DNA from: Clostridium sp. CAG:343
GTDB taxonomy: Bacteria; Bacillota; Clostridia; TANB77; CAG-508
Direction of reading: 5' to 3'
Length of the DNA: 64,000 bases
NCBI GenBank assembly: GCA_000431335.1
Contig: FR888054.1
Span: 1-64,000, forward strand
A program made the position numbers and the translations under genes. A model generated the notes under the pieces. It did not search any database and was not told the DNA's origin. It saw only the letters and a program-made list of their open reading frames with translations. This document shows, piece after piece, positions 27,601 to 35,554 of the stretch; position 1 is the stretch's first letter, and every line of letters starts with the position of its first letter.

Positions 27601-29304
27601 AAGATATGAGTTTTCTTTTTTATTGAATTTTCTTTCTCTATAGATAAAATTAAATATTGGTAACTCTTTTTCATCAACTTTATATTTTTGATTTAATTTA
27701 TCTACTTGTTTTTTTCCTTCTTCTATTACTTCATTATCAAAATCTTCCTCCTTTTTTGTACTTTCACTACAATCTCCTAGTAGAGTAAAATATATATTTG
27801 ATGATTCATTAGCTAAATAATATACTTCTAATTTTCGCATTAATTCCTTAACTTTTTCTTTTGATTTTATAATTGTTGGTATTACTACCATTGTAGTATT
27901 TTCTTCGTCAATGCCATTAGTTAAATCTAATTTTGGTATTAATTTTGGTTTTACTATTTTACTTAAAATATATTGAATTAACTGAATAACTAATTCAGAA
28001 ACTGGTATTAAAAATAAAATAAAACCTATAAAACCTAAATAAATATTGTTAGTCATTTTATTTACTAAATATCCTATTATTATAGAAAAAATCATAGTAA
28101 TAAAAGTTGTAAAACAAATATATATTATTGTTTTACTTTTTTCGCTTATGCTATCTTTTTTCTTACGTTTTAGTCCAATATATAGTTCACTAACTCCTTT
28201 ATCAATTAAATAATATCCTATATGTGACTGCTTGCTTCCTATTTCTTTTGTATTTGCAATTTCTAACATTTTTCTTGTAATATATATTTCAGATATTTTT
28301 GTTTTTTTAGATATTTCCTTAATTTTATTTCTATAATATTCTTTTGTTTTATTATCCATTTTATCATATACATTAGCTGGATCTTGTTTTAACAATTCTT
28401 CTACTCCATTAACTTTTTCAAATATTTCTAAAAAATTAATTCTTTGTATTTTTTTTATACTTGTAATACTATTTCCAATAGATACTTTACGAACAGCTAT
28501 ATCAAAATGTTCTTTTTTTATTACATCTGATACAGTCATACCAGCTAATTCAACTGTTTCTTCTAAAGCGTTCAAATAACTATAACCTTTTTTCCCGTAT
28601 CTTTTTAGTATATATGACATGTATTCAATAAATGGGTATTGCATATCTTCCCATACTTTTTTACTTATTTTTCTACTAGAATTATTTTTACATAGCAATT
28701 CTGATTTTTGTTTATTTTCTACTAATCTTTCTACTATATTTTCTGCCTTGTACTTTTGCATTTGAGAAGTATATATTTTTTCACAAATTTCTCTAATATT
28801 TTCTATTATTGCTATATTTAAAAATAATCCTATATTCCAAATTTCTTCCATGCTTAAATTTTTCTTTGTTTGGTAACTAGTTAGATATATTTCTAAATCA
28901 TTTTTTTCAATTTTATTATCTGTATATGCTACTATTTCAGATGCTAAAACATAAATACGTGCAAATCCTTTATATGGTCCGTTACCTATTCCTAAAAAAT
29001 TAATATATTTCTTTAATGGTAATTCAGTTTTTATTTGTTTTACTGTTTCTTCTATAATATAAAAATTATCTAATAACCATTCTCCTGCTGGATGTATACT
29101 AATACCCAGTTTTAAATGTTCGTTTAAAATATTATATACTTCTTCTATTATTTTAAAATTCTCTTCTAGATATGGTATCGGATAAGTATTCTTCTGAGAC
29201 TTATTTACTAAATTGTGATTTGTTGCTATTTTTTCTAAATGATTTTTTAATTGTTCTTGGTCTAATGTAGTTCCATTTATTTTTAATATTTTATTTTTAT
29301 TCAA
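21634..29304 (-). CDS. Giant cyclic beta-1,2-glucan-synthase-like protein, truncated by the element
   Basis: About 2556 residues remain of an original near 2.7 kilo-residues. Order: an N-terminal region, two membrane helices (about 400-450), a GT84-type glycosyltransferase with 'YIITLDADTDLIL' (DxD, near 620), 'SHDLLEGCYLRCGLVSDIML' and 'SRWIRGDWQIVRW', more helices (about 815-1000), a glucoamylase-like domain ('KTYMAHHQGLILLSINNL', near 1355), GH94-type sandwich domains, and the GH94 catalytic domain with 'GSGDWNDGFS' (near 2390). In known relatives (NdvB/CGS) the parts make, shorten and cyclise beta-1,2-glucans. The native frame ends at 'GGQYTH' and is cut off by the element, which adds 'ECCC' and a stop; about 160 residues of GH94 are missing. 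A TTG at 29304 with AAGGAG is the likely start. Activity of the truncated protein is doubtful. Confidence 0.88.
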   Translation of the reverse strand: MNKNKILKINGTTLDQEQLKNHLEKIATNHNLVNKSQKNTYPIPYLEENFKIIEEVYNILNEHLKLGISIHPAGEWLLDNFYIIEETVKQIKTELPLKKYINFLGIGNGPYKGFARIYVLASEIVAYTDNKIEKNDLEIYLTSYQTKKNLSMEEIWNIGLFLNIAIIENIREICEKIYTSQMQKYKAENIVERLVENKQKSELLCKNNSSRKISKKVWEDMQYPFIEYMSYILKRYGKKGYSYLNALEETVELAGMTVSDVIKKEHFDIAVRKVSIGNSITSIKKIQRINFLEIFEKVNGVEELLKQDPANVYDKMDNKTKEYYRNKIKEISKKTKISEIYITRKMLEIANTKEIGSKQSHIGYYLIDKGVSELYIGLKRKKKDSISEKSKTIIYICFTTFITMIFSIIIGYLVNKMTNNIYLGFIGFILFLIPVSELVIQLIQYILSKIVKPKLIPKLDLTNGIDEENTTMVVIPTIIKSKEKVKELMRKLEVYYLANESSNIYFTLLGDCSESTKKEEDFDNEVIEEGKKQVDKLNQKYKVDEKELPIFNFIYRERKFNKKENSYLGWERKRGMLNQFNEYILGNIQNPFRENTIENKIEKEQSKIRERLEKIKYIITLDADTDLILNSAFELIGAMAHILNKPVIDDKRNIVIDGYGIMQPRVGINLDISYKSLFTKIFAGAGGIDSYTNAISDIYQDNFKEGIFTGKGIYDVAVFSKVLKGQIPENTVLSHDLLEGCYLRCGLVSDIMLMDGYPTKYNSFMNRLSRWIRGDWQIVRWMNSKSPLNLLSKYKIFDNLRRSLLEVSIIISIIYLNIIGIFYSKNIYGIVTFLLLISVCPFILEILNEMIFKREGEQKQKTFTPKISGIKGTIIRGILTLGCLPYKAYISAKAIIVTLYRVHCSHMHLLEWTTSEEAEKQAKSGLISYYNQMAINVLSGLISIGLGSLKENIWAVFLGVFWIFIPICMWYISKDEKKKNKVEELNNEEKQYAKEVGKRTWKFFETYLTETNNFLIPDNYQEDRKEKIVLRTSSTNIGLSLLAVISAYDLGYIEEEKAFYLLKNIIFTIQSLPKWNGHLYNWYQIQTKEPLIPRYVSTVDSGNLIGYLFVVKTYLEENIKDSNRDEIQTLIEIIDNTIKDTNFSVLYSKEQQIFSIGFNVEENKLTDSYYDLLASEARQASLVAIAKKDVPTKHWNYLSRTLTVLGKYKGLISWSGTAFEYLMPNINIPKYEGSLLDESCKFMIMSQKEYAKRLNIPWGISEAAFNLKDLKSNYQYKAFGIPWLGLKRGLADELVVSSYAGVLAITDEPKETIKNLKQLENEGMYNKFGFYESIDFTPERVEKGKKYGLVKTYMAHHQGLILLSINNLFNNQILQKRFMKNPQIDAVSILLQETMPEKFIITKENKEKVEKFKYKDYENYIQTTYKKIDERLITGNIISNENYVVAMNEKGEGVSKYEDIYINRFKATDDYGQGIFFIIKNIKTKEIWSSNYDFNQKKEKNYQISFMPDRDEQELLNGNIKTTIKTTISSQEPVEIRRVIFENQGNQEEILEVTSYFEPVLSKKEQDYAHPVFNNLFLITKFDEETNSLIVKRKKRQIDDKEIYLATNLSTDSETIGDLEYEIEEEKFIGRGNLGIPNMIKNSIPLSRKIGLVTEPIVALKRTIKIKPKEKTVVDLIISVGREEEKTKENIKKYQSFENVKKEFELSRARVEAESRYLRIKGKEIAIYQKMLSYFIFDNPIKSQFMKKNTQIIYQKDQLWKYGISGDLPIILIKIRDVNDGYVIREVLKAYEFFRTKNIQTEVVILDEEKHSYENYVREEIENSILNSQMSYLKNIKGGIFTLTKGEIDKKDIALLETVSDIIIDTAKGGLENNIKDLEEEYLEKYKQIGNEEETIIPVPKETEDINVLKDSDKCKYYNEYGGFSEDGKEYLIKINQDNRLPTVWSHVMANEKFGCVITENMGGYSWYKNSRMNRVSSWENNPSYDIPSEIIYLKDEESKNTWSLGLNPMPDENNYNIIYGFGYAKYSHKNIGIEQELTVFVPKEDACKIGILNLKNTTPNRKKIKLYYYMKPVIGEDELKSEGFITTNFDRNNNIILAKNVYRDEFKNTQVYISSSEKIISYTGDKNFFIGKNGIGNPEALQKIKLNNENALGKNACIAYEIEVEIESFANKEISIILGAEDKTIDCKNIAYKYSKIANCKQELENIKNYWKDRLGRLQVYTPIESINIILNGWILYQTISSRLIGRSGYYQSGGAYGFRDQLQDTLGLKYINPELLKKQIIKHSKHQFIEGDVLHWWHEETQRGIRTRFSDDLLWLVYLTEEYIDFTGDEEILQIETPYLQGPILEEGQDERYDKYLESNIKENIYKHCIKAIEKSLNFGENGLPKIGSGDWNDGFSTVGNKGKGESVWLGFFQYAILDRFIPICNKMGDEELAKKYEDIKINLKKALNTKAWDGRWFRRAFMDDGNVLGSMENDECRIDSIAQSWSVISGAGDNDKKYISMESLENHLVDREHGLIKLLDPPFEKGKLEPGYIKAYLPGVRENGGQYTHECCC
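21649..21660 (+). repeat. Right junction repeat (att core)
   Basis: ATGTGTGTATTG, identical to 14586-14597, inside the QYTH codons of the glucan synthase gene. Confidence 0.8.
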
Positions 29305-29378
29305 AAAATTCCACTCCTTGCCAATATGTTTTATCCATATTGTTTGCAAGAAGTGGTAATATTATACTTTTTATTTAA

Positions 29379-30668
29379 TTATCTTTCTTCATCTGTTAAA
29401 TCTTTTGTACTTACATTTTTTGATTCTTGTATTTGGTTTTGTTTTTGCTCTCTTTGTTTCTTTATATCAGAATTTCTAGTTACATCAACTTCTATTTTTC
29501 CATCCACCAAATAGAAATCTTGTCCACCAACTAATCTACTAATATTATCAATTGAACCTCCAATTTTATTAATAGCTTCCTCTTTAGTGCACTTTCCTTC
29601 ATCTAATTTTTTTAATAAATCTTGGTTTTCTTTTATAACTTCAATGTAGTCTGCAATTTCTTTTGGCATATTACTATTAAAACCTAGATCTAAAAAATTA
29701 TCATATCTGTACTTTTCTTGATTTTCTTTTAATTTTATATAATAAGTTTTGTCATTTGGTCCATCATTTTGTTGTATATCAAATGTGATATCTTCTTCAT
29801 TAGTTTTTAATGGATCACTTAATTTTTCTTGAAGAACTTCATAACTTACTTGGTAATTATCTTTTGCCATTTTCATTACTTCTCCCATAGATATCTGAGA
29901 AAAATCTGCTTTAATCTCGTCATTTAATTCAAATAGTTTTTGTGCTGTTTCTTCGCTTATTCCCATTTGCTCTATCGTCTTTCCTTCTTCTTGAGCAACT
30001 TGCATATCTATTGGTTTATCTATATGTCTATTTATTTCACTATATGCATATGTGGCTACTCCTGCGGTTAATGTTAACACTCCTGTAATAGCTGCAACTC
30101 TTTTTGCAATTTTTTTTAATTTTTCATGCTTCTTTTTCTGAACTTTATAGTTTTTATGTTGCGCTCCTTTTCTCGGTGCTTTTATTTCTGGTTCTGTTGA
30201 TTCTCGTAAATGCTTTTTACCTTCATTTACAAATCTTGGCATGTCTAATGGTTTATTTTCATTTACTTGTTTGTTGTAACTTTCTAGGATTTTTTGAAAT
30301 CTCTCTGCATCTAATTCAAATCTCACTTTGCTGAATTCTTCTTCTTCATAAAGTGGATGAATCTTATACTCTTCTTTTGGACTAATTTCCATTTTTGCTT
30401 TTTTTAGATTATTTTTAGCTATTAAATATGCTTCATATGATTTTTTAAACTTTTCACTTGCTTCCCTCAACCTTCTTACTGTCTCCACATCTACAAACGA
30501 ATCACATCTACCATTATATCTATAAGCTATTTTTAGTAATTTTTTTTCTTTTTCTAATTCGTCTTTTTCTTTATTATCCTCTAGTGGAATATCAATTGAT
30601 GTATTCTTACCATTTCCTCCTTGAATTACTTTTAATGAGGCTCTAAACTTTTCCTTTTCATCATTCAT
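29379..30668 (-). CDS. Single-pass membrane protein of unknown function
   Basis: A 429-residue protein I do not recognise. Residues 1-185 are charged and probably cytoplasmic, with predicted helices (for example 'RLREASEKFKKSYEAYLIAK') and a basic stretch 'HKNYKVQKKKHEKLKKIAKR' leading into one membrane helix ('VAAITGVLTLTAGVATYAYS', about 190-212). The remaining 215 residues would be outside, acidic and Gln/Lys rich, ending in a charged tail. AAGGAG supports the ATG at 30668 rather than the one six bases upstream. It lies 74 bases before the glucan synthase start and may be co-transcribed with it. The topology resembles a membrane-tethered regulator, but there is no known domain to support that. 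Confidence 0.7.
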   Translation of the reverse strand: MNDEKEKFRASLKVIQGGNGKNTSIDIPLEDNKEKDELEKEKKLLKIAYRYNGRCDSFVDVETVRRLREASEKFKKSYEAYLIAKNNLKKAKMEISPKEEYKIHPLYEEEEFSKVRFELDAERFQKILESYNKQVNENKPLDMPRFVNEGKKHLRESTEPEIKAPRKGAQHKNYKVQKKKHEKLKKIAKRVAAITGVLTLTAGVATYAYSEINRHIDKPIDMQVAQEEGKTIEQMGISEETAQKLFELNDEIKADFSQISMGEVMKMAKDNYQVSYEVLQEKLSDPLKTNEEDITFDIQQNDGPNDKTYYIKLKENQEKYRYDNFLDLGFNSNMPKEIADYIEVIKENQDLLKKLDEGKCTKEEAINKIGGSIDNISRLVGGQDFYLVDGKIEVDVTRNSDIKKQREQKQNQIQESKNVSTKDLTDEER

Positions 30669-30727
30669 AATCATTTCTCCTTTGAATATCTAATTATTAT
30701 ATATCATTTTCACAAAAAAAATGCAAC

Positions 30728-31474
30728 TCATTCATAAAAATATTCTATAATTCCATTATAAATTCCCCAAGCTAGTTTATCTTGATATGTATTTTCTAAT
30801 AATTGTTTTTCTTCCTCTGGGTTAGATAAAAATCCACATTCTACTATTGATATAGGTATTTCAACATGTTTCATAATATAAACAGTATCTAATTTCATCG
30901 CTACTCTTTTGTTTTCTTTTTGTATAGATTTATTTAAATTTTCTTGCAATAACTTAGCTAATTTTATACTATTTTCATCATTTGGTTTATAAAAACATTG
31001 CCAACCATAATACTGTTGTTGAGGTATTTTATTTAAGTGAATAGATACAAATATGTCAGCAGAACTTTCATTTCCTATTTTTACTCTATTATGAATATCA
31101 GATATTTTCTTTTGTTTAAGTGTTTGTGAATCTAAATCATAAATAGCATTTTCGTCTGAACGAGTTAATATTACATTACACCCACTTTGTTCTAATAAAT
31201 TTTGTACTTTTAGTGTTATTTTTAAATTTGTTTCTGCTTCAGTCGTTCCATTGCTACTTTGTGCACCTTCATCTGGTACACCATGCCCAGCATCTAACAC
31301 TACCGTTTTTCCTGACACTGGCGTAGCCGTTGTTTGTATTACACTTTCATTATTTTGATTTTTATTTTTCTCTCCTTTTTGATTATTATTTGCTATTTGC
31401 AACGAAAATGTAAATATTCCTACTAACAATGCAGATATAATTATTTGAATTCTCTTTTTATTAATTATTACCAT
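30728..31474 (-). CDS. cwlD: N-acetylmuramoyl-L-alanine amidase (Amidase_3), CwlD-type
   Basis: A 248-residue zinc amidase that cleaves the bond between muramic acid and the stem peptide. It has an N-terminal membrane/signal helix (about 10-28), then the Amidase_3 domain: 'VVLDAGHGVPDEGAQS' with the first zinc His, a conserved Glu in 'TEAETNLKITLK', the second His in 'ADIFVSIHLNKIP' and the catalytic Glu in 'PISIVECGFLSNPEEE'. Length, single domain and membrane anchor fit CwlD, which in spore formers makes muramic-delta-lactam in the spore cortex. That assignment is by resemblance. A TAGGAG site lies at the edge of a hairpin. Confidence 0.85.
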   Translation of the reverse strand: MVIINKKRIQIIISALLVGIFTFSLQIANNNQKGEKNKNQNNESVIQTTATPVSGKTVVLDAGHGVPDEGAQSSNGTTEAETNLKITLKVQNLLEQSGCNVILTRSDENAIYDLDSQTLKQKKISDIHNRVKIGNESSADIFVSIHLNKIPQQQYYGWQCFYKPNDENSIKLAKLLQENLNKSIQKENKRVAMKLDTVYIMKHVEIPISIVECGFLSNPEEEKQLLENTYQDKLAWGIYNGIIEYFYE

Positions 31475-31485
31475 AATCAAAACTC

Positions 31486-31519
31486 CTAATATAAATATTT
31501 ATTATATTTATATTAGGAA
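31486..31519 (-). promoter_or_regulatory. Perfect hairpin in the cwlD leader
   Basis: CCTAATATAAATAT pairs with ATATTTATATTAGG in the transcript just before the start. The 3' arm ends in TTAGG and overlaps the TAGGAG ribosome site, so it could limit translation of cwlD. Confidence 0.5.
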
Positions 31520-31538
31520 TTTAATATTTTATTCTTAT

Positions 31539-31803
31539 TTATTTTATTACTCTTATCATATTTGGTATTTCCATTAGCTCTTCTGATAATTTATCTACTT
31601 GCTCCATTCTTCTAATTTCTGCAACATTTCTAATTCACTTGTTATAATTTCTACAATATTTCCATCTTGCAATTTAGTAACAAGTGGCATTTCTATGCTA
31701 TTTATTTTACACCCTACCATATGATTTCCAACTTCGTCATGAATAGAATAGGCAAAATCAATTGCTGTTGCTCCTTTTGGTTATACTTTAATATTTCCTT
31801 TCC
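31539..31803 (-). pseudogene. Partial duplicate of the rel 3' end
   Basis: Starting at the stop codon, 31539-31626 matches 38641-38727 nearly exactly. It then jumps over about 235 bases and continues with the sequence of 38965-39134, again with only a few changes, and similarity ends near 31803. It is the ACT-domain tail of Rel with an internal deletion, in the same orientation as rel. It has no start and is not functional. Together the two copies bracket the 7-kb operon between them. Confidence 0.85.
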
Positions 31804-31879
31804 GAATAACAACTAATCTTAAACAGCTATATTGATTATACAAGAAAATTTCATAAAAGGTGAATCAAAATAATAGTTA

Positions 31880-32027
31880 TTATTTTAAATATTCATCAAT
31901 TTTTTCTAACGCATATCTAACCAAAATATTATATATTTCTTCACTATTGGCATTTTCTTTTGTCCCGAGTTATGACCGTATAATCTTTACCATCTATGGT
32001 ATAAATTTCTTTTTCTCCCCATTTAAT
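31880..32027 (-). CDS. Possible small protein, read through a +1 shift at CGG
   Basis: A protein of about 48 residues: 'GEKEIYTIDGKDYTVIT', then a break at ACT-CGG-G (CGG at 31965-31967); skipping the C continues 'GTKENANSEEIYNILVRYAL' and ends 'EKIDEYLK'. The join resembles small uncharacterised clostridial proteins with a DGK-Y-V core and a helical tail. In the 0 frame the protein stops eight codons after CGG. The start is unclear: ATT (32025-32027), just after GGGAGTGA, is the first candidate, as a stop precedes it. It could instead be a relic. The remaining bases around it (31804-31879 and 32028-32209) hold nothing I recognise. Confidence 0.45.
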
Positions 32028-32209
32028 TCACTCCCATTAAAAAATATTAGTGTGTTTTTAAAATTATTACTAATATAATCTATATTAGATAAAGTCTTAT
32101 ATTTATTGCTATTCAATTATAAATTTTTAGAGATTTTTTATGTCTCTATATAAATAGGCAAAATGAAATGTGCTATTTTCCCAAAAGGTAAAAATTTTTT
32201 CTTTTTGAA

Positions 32210-32244
32210 GCAAAAAAAGAAAGTAGCTTTCTACTTTCTTTTCA
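32210..32244 (-). terminator. Terminator of the seven-gene operon
   Basis: AAAGAAAGTAG pairs with CTACTTTCTTT around AAAG, followed by a T run on the minus strand. Confidence 0.8.
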
Positions 32245-32273
32245 ATATTATTTTATATGTCATATCTCATCTC

Positions 32274-32936
32274 TTATACTATATTCAATATTTCCTTCAT
32301 TGATTTTATTTTATAATCTGGTTCCATTAAGATTTCTTCTTTTTTCTTCCACTTATTATTTATTTCTTGTTCATACCAGATAGTTTTTACTCCTAAAATT
32401 TTCACTCCTAATAAATCTTCTAATAATTCATCACTAACAAAAGCTATCTTATTATATTCTTGTTTTGGAATATCTTCAAAAGCTTTCATATATACTTTTA
32501 AATTAGGTTTTCTTTCTTTAACAGCTTCTGAAATGATTATTTTTTTAAAATATTTTTTTATATCTTCTCTTTCTAAAATGTATTCTACATTTCTAATTGA
32601 ATTATTACTTATAATACCTAGATAATATCCTTTCTCATACAATTTAATAATTGTATTTCTTGTTTCTTCATCTAAAATATGAGATTCTAATAATAACATA
32701 TCAATTTCTTCTAAATCCTCTTTAGATATATTTAAGATTAATGATAAATCTTCATATATCTCTTTTTCTGTAATCTTTCCTAGTGAATTTAAAATTTGAT
32801 AACTTTTCCATTTTCTAAATATATCATCCCATTGCAAATTGTATTTTTCTAATATTTTATTTATTTTATCATCAACATTTTCAAATTTACTAATTAAAGT
32901 ATACCCCCAATCAAAAAATATGTATTTACACTCCAT
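32274..32936 (-). CDS. HAD superfamily hydrolase-like protein
   Basis: A 220-residue HAD protein. Motif I is 'YIFFDWGYTLISKF': the nucleophile Asp is present, but the usual second Asp (D-x-D) is Gly, as in some HAD-like proteins with weak or unknown phosphatase activity. Motif II is 'LGIISNNS', motif III Lys lies in 'KERKPNLKVY', and motif IV is 'IAFVSDELLEDLLGVKILG'. The helical cap lies between about 20 and 85. It is the last gene of the seven-gene operon, 2 bases after the pyrophosphatase-like gene. A role in removing phosphate from a product of the pathway is a guess from context. Confidence 0.8.
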   Translation of the reverse strand: MECKYIFFDWGYTLISKFENVDDKINKILEKYNLQWDDIFRKWKSYQILNSLGKITEKEIYEDLSLILNISKEDLEEIDMLLLESHILDEETRNTIIKLYEKGYYLGIISNNSIRNVEYILEREDIKKYFKKIIISEAVKERKPNLKVYMKAFEDIPKQEYNKIAFVSDELLEDLLGVKILGVKTIWYEQEINNKWKKKEEILMEPDYKIKSMKEILNIV

Positions 32937-32938
32937 AA

Positions 32939-33316
32939 CTATCTTTCTCCTTCATCTTTTATATTCTGCGTTTCCTCTATAATTATATGTTTAAAAAATC
33001 TTTCCTGAAATTCTACTAAAGCCTCTATTTGTTCTCTGGTATATATCTTTCCCTCTGGTGCAATTATTAATTTATCATCATCATCATCTAGTCTATGTAT
33101 TGCTGCTATACATTTTCCTTCATATTCTTCCAACGGTTCAAATACGCCTATTATATAGGCATCTAATTCAGCTCCATCACCACTGATCGTATTAGGAACA
33201 TAACCGTAATTTAATGGATATATAAAATTCCATTTTGGATGTTTTACTCCCATAGGTCTATCCATAACAATATGAACCTTTTTACCCAAAAAGTCTTTAT
33301 AATTTGCTTTTTCCAT
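32939..33316 (-). CDS. Inorganic-pyrophosphatase-like protein
   Basis: A 125-residue protein with the layout of the soluble pyrophosphatase fold but shorter than the usual 160-200 residues. It has 'IVMDRPMGVKHPKWNFIYPL', then 'NYGYVPNTISGDGAELDAYI', which parallels the family's YGYIPxT...DGDPLDV metal-binding segment, with some Asp changed. The C-terminal part includes a run of five Asp and 'KHIIIEETQNI'. It may hydrolyse pyrophosphate released by another enzyme of the operon or act on a related substrate. It lies 14 bases after the P-loop gene and 2 before the HAD gene. Confidence 0.75.
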   Translation of the reverse strand: MEKANYKDFLGKKVHIVMDRPMGVKHPKWNFIYPLNYGYVPNTISGDGAELDAYIIGVFEPLEEYEGKCIAAIHRLDDDDDKLIIAPEGKIYTREQIEALVEFQERFFKHIIIEETQNIKDEGER

Positions 33317-33330
33317 ACTATATATCCTTT

Positions 33331-34278
33331 CTAATATAATTTTTCATCTATCATATCTGATAATTTTTTTATATTTCCTCTAGCAGTATATATTTTTGTT
33401 TCCTCAACAAGCTTCTTCACAAAATTCATTCTTTTCATTGCTAATTCTTGATTATCAAAATTAGGAAATGGATAATCTGTACTCAAAACAATATTTCTAT
33501 CAGCTCTAATATATTCTGACACTACTTTCATAGTAGCTAATGTTGCAACATCCTCTCTCTGTTCTGTTAAATTTGTCTCTTCATCTTTCACTGGATATGT
33601 AGAAGTAAATAATATATTTGAAAGTTTAGATGTCTTATTTACTTTTATTCCTAACTCATCAAATTCTGGATTTATATATATTTTGTTTTCCCATGGCTTT
33701 TCCATTTTTTCTTTATCGATTTTATTTACCAAACTTGGAAAATATTCATGTATTACTCCAACTCTAATATGAGTTTGAAGTGTACCACAATAAATATATG
33801 GTATTCCATTTTCAATACCTATAATTGCTCTATCATTGCAAACAAAATTATATCCTTTTTCCATGCAAAGATACATCGCTAATGTAGTTTTTCCTGAACC
33901 TGGTTCTCCTGAAATTAATGTTGCCTTACCATCTTTCTCAACTATTGCACAATGAATAAAATATTTATCTTCTTTATTTAATTCTTTTGCAAACATTGAT
34001 AATGCTAAATATATTAAGTCAGGTAAATACAATTCACTTTCTGGTACACATATTAATGCTTGATTTAAGTCTGGATTTATTTGTACTAAATTAGGACTTT
34101 TATCTAAATAAATCAAATAATTACCATCCAATCCTACATTCTGATCTGGTATAATTTCTATTCCTGGTATTGTCTCTGGAACTTGTTCTTCATCTGTTAA
34201 AAAATAATTATAAATTTTTTCTGAATTAGTAGCAAAAATAATTTCTGCTGAATGACATTTCATTCTTAATTTTTTCAT
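33331..34278 (-). CDS. HPr-kinase-like P-loop protein
   Basis: A 315-residue protein with a C-terminal half resembling the HPr kinase/phosphorylase fold: Walker A 'ATLISGEPGSGKTTLAMYLC' (about 138-157), then 'NFVCNDRAIIGIENGIPYIY', matching the segment after the P-loop in HprK-like proteins. Such 'HprK-related' proteins occur in peptide-modification and other specialised clusters, where they phosphorylate small molecules or peptides, not HPr. The first 120 residues have no familiar domain. The ATG at 34278 has a GGAGG site; an upstream frame start does not. It sits 22 bases after the amidohydrolase gene. Confidence 0.75.
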   Translation of the reverse strand: MKKLRMKCHSAEIIFATNSEKIYNYFLTDEEQVPETIPGIEIIPDQNVGLDGNYLIYLDKSPNLVQINPDLNQALICVPESELYLPDLIYLALSMFAKELNKEDKYFIHCAIVEKDGKATLISGEPGSGKTTLAMYLCMEKGYNFVCNDRAIIGIENGIPYIYCGTLQTHIRVGVIHEYFPSLVNKIDKEKMEKPWENKIYINPEFDELGIKVNKTSKLSNILFTSTYPVKDEETNLTEQREDVATLATMKVVSEYIRADRNIVLSTDYPFPNFDNQELAMKRMNFVKKLVEETKIYTARGNIKKLSDMIDEKLY

Positions 34279-34300
34279 TTTAAAACCCTCCTTACTTAAT

Positions 34301-35545
34301 TTAAAAAACATTATCATTTTCTAGCAATTTTATTATTCTGTTCTTTTCTTGAATTATATCATATTCAATTTTACTTTCAAAACAATAATTTTTAATTATT
34401 ACTTTTCCATCTTTTATAACAATTTCGGGCTTATTTCCAGATGTATATATTAGATTTTCTATAATAGATCTATTGTATGTTAAATTCAGACTATTTCTAT
34501 TATAAAATAATATATCAGCCTTATTTCCTTCATCAATACTTCCCGAATTTATCTTCATATATCTAGCAGGATTGACAGTAATCATATCTAATAATTCACA
34601 GCTATTCAAGTTGGTTAATAACGCTGTTACTCTTAAACTATCTAATAGTGATAGTGAATCATTTGTTGCAGGTCCATCTGTTGCAATCATTACATTAATT
34701 TTATTGTCTAATAATTTTTTTACATTGCAAGGTTTATTTTTTAGCTTCAAATTACTACTGTGACATGCCACAACTGATACTTTGTTATCTTTCAATAGCT
34801 TTACATCATCATCATCCAAATAATTGCAGTGTACTAATAAAGTATTTTCATTGAGTAATTTATATTTATTCAGCAGTTCTATTGGTGTCATTCCATATTT
34901 TTTCTTAATGTAATCAACTTCTTCAATAGTTTCGCAAATATGCAAACTTAATTTAGTTTCTTTATTTCGATTCAAAAAATTAGAAATCTCAATTAAAGTT
35001 CCTTCATCTATCCATTTTACAGAGTGTAGCCCTACAAAATATTCTACATTACCTATTTTTTGTAAAGAATTAAATTTTTCTTCAAAATCTATTTTATAAT
35101 CTTTTAATTTTTTAGAATTCATCATAGGATAGCCTAAAAAAGCATTAACAGGAAATTTAAACACATTAGGCCATCCTCTAACTCCAAATACAGTTAATGT
35201 TCCATTTTGTATAGATTCCAAAACAACATTATTTATTGAACTATTTCTAATTTCATCATTAATTTCTTTAAATTTATCATGAAATTTTTCTCCTAATAAA
35301 ATATATTCCTCTGTTGATAGATTTTCCTTATATCCTCTTAAAAAATATTCTCCAAAATGAATATGTGCATTTAAAAATGCAGGTAAAAGTATATATTCTT
35401 CTGCGTTTATCAGTTGATTACTTGGAATTATTTCATTTCCCAAATATGTAATTATCCCATCTTTTATTCCTATATTGACTTGTTTTATTTCTCTTTTTTG
35501 ATTTTGGGTTACAACTAATCCATTTATTATTAATAAATCTAACAT
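34301..35545 (-). CDS. Amidohydrolase of the cytosine-deaminase/ATZ-TRZ type
   Basis: A 414-residue metal-dependent hydrolase. An N-terminal beta sandwich is followed by the barrel: 'LLPAFLNAHIHFGEYFLRGY' with the first metal-binding His pair, 'LSLHICETIEEVDYIKKKYG', 'NTLLVHCNYLDDDDVKLLKD', and the final Asp in 'NVMIATDGPATNDSLSL'. The C-terminus folds back ('EGNKADILFYNRNSLNL'). Relatives deaminate or dechlorinate aromatic or guanidine-like rings; the substrate here cannot be told. AGGAG precedes the ATG. It is the fourth gene of the operon, 10 bases after the radical SAM gene. Confidence 0.85.
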   Translation of the reverse strand: MLDLLIINGLVVTQNQKREIKQVNIGIKDGIITYLGNEIIPSNQLINAEEYILLPAFLNAHIHFGEYFLRGYKENLSTEEYILLGEKFHDKFKEINDEIRNSSINNVVLESIQNGTLTVFGVRGWPNVFKFPVNAFLGYPMMNSKKLKDYKIDFEEKFNSLQKIGNVEYFVGLHSVKWIDEGTLIEISNFLNRNKETKLSLHICETIEEVDYIKKKYGMTPIELLNKYKLLNENTLLVHCNYLDDDDVKLLKDNKVSVVACHSSNLKLKNKPCNVKKLLDNKINVMIATDGPATNDSLSLLDSLRVTALLTNLNSCELLDMITVNPARYMKINSGSIDEGNKADILFYNRNSLNLTYNRSIIENLIYTSGNKPEIVIKDGKVIIKNYCFESKIEYDIIQEKNRIIKLLENDNVF

Positions 35546-35554
35546 TATTATCTC

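Noticed and set aside
31860..32078. A + strand 72-residue frame
   Set aside because: No ribosome site and low-complexity translation; the minus strand gives a better candidate.
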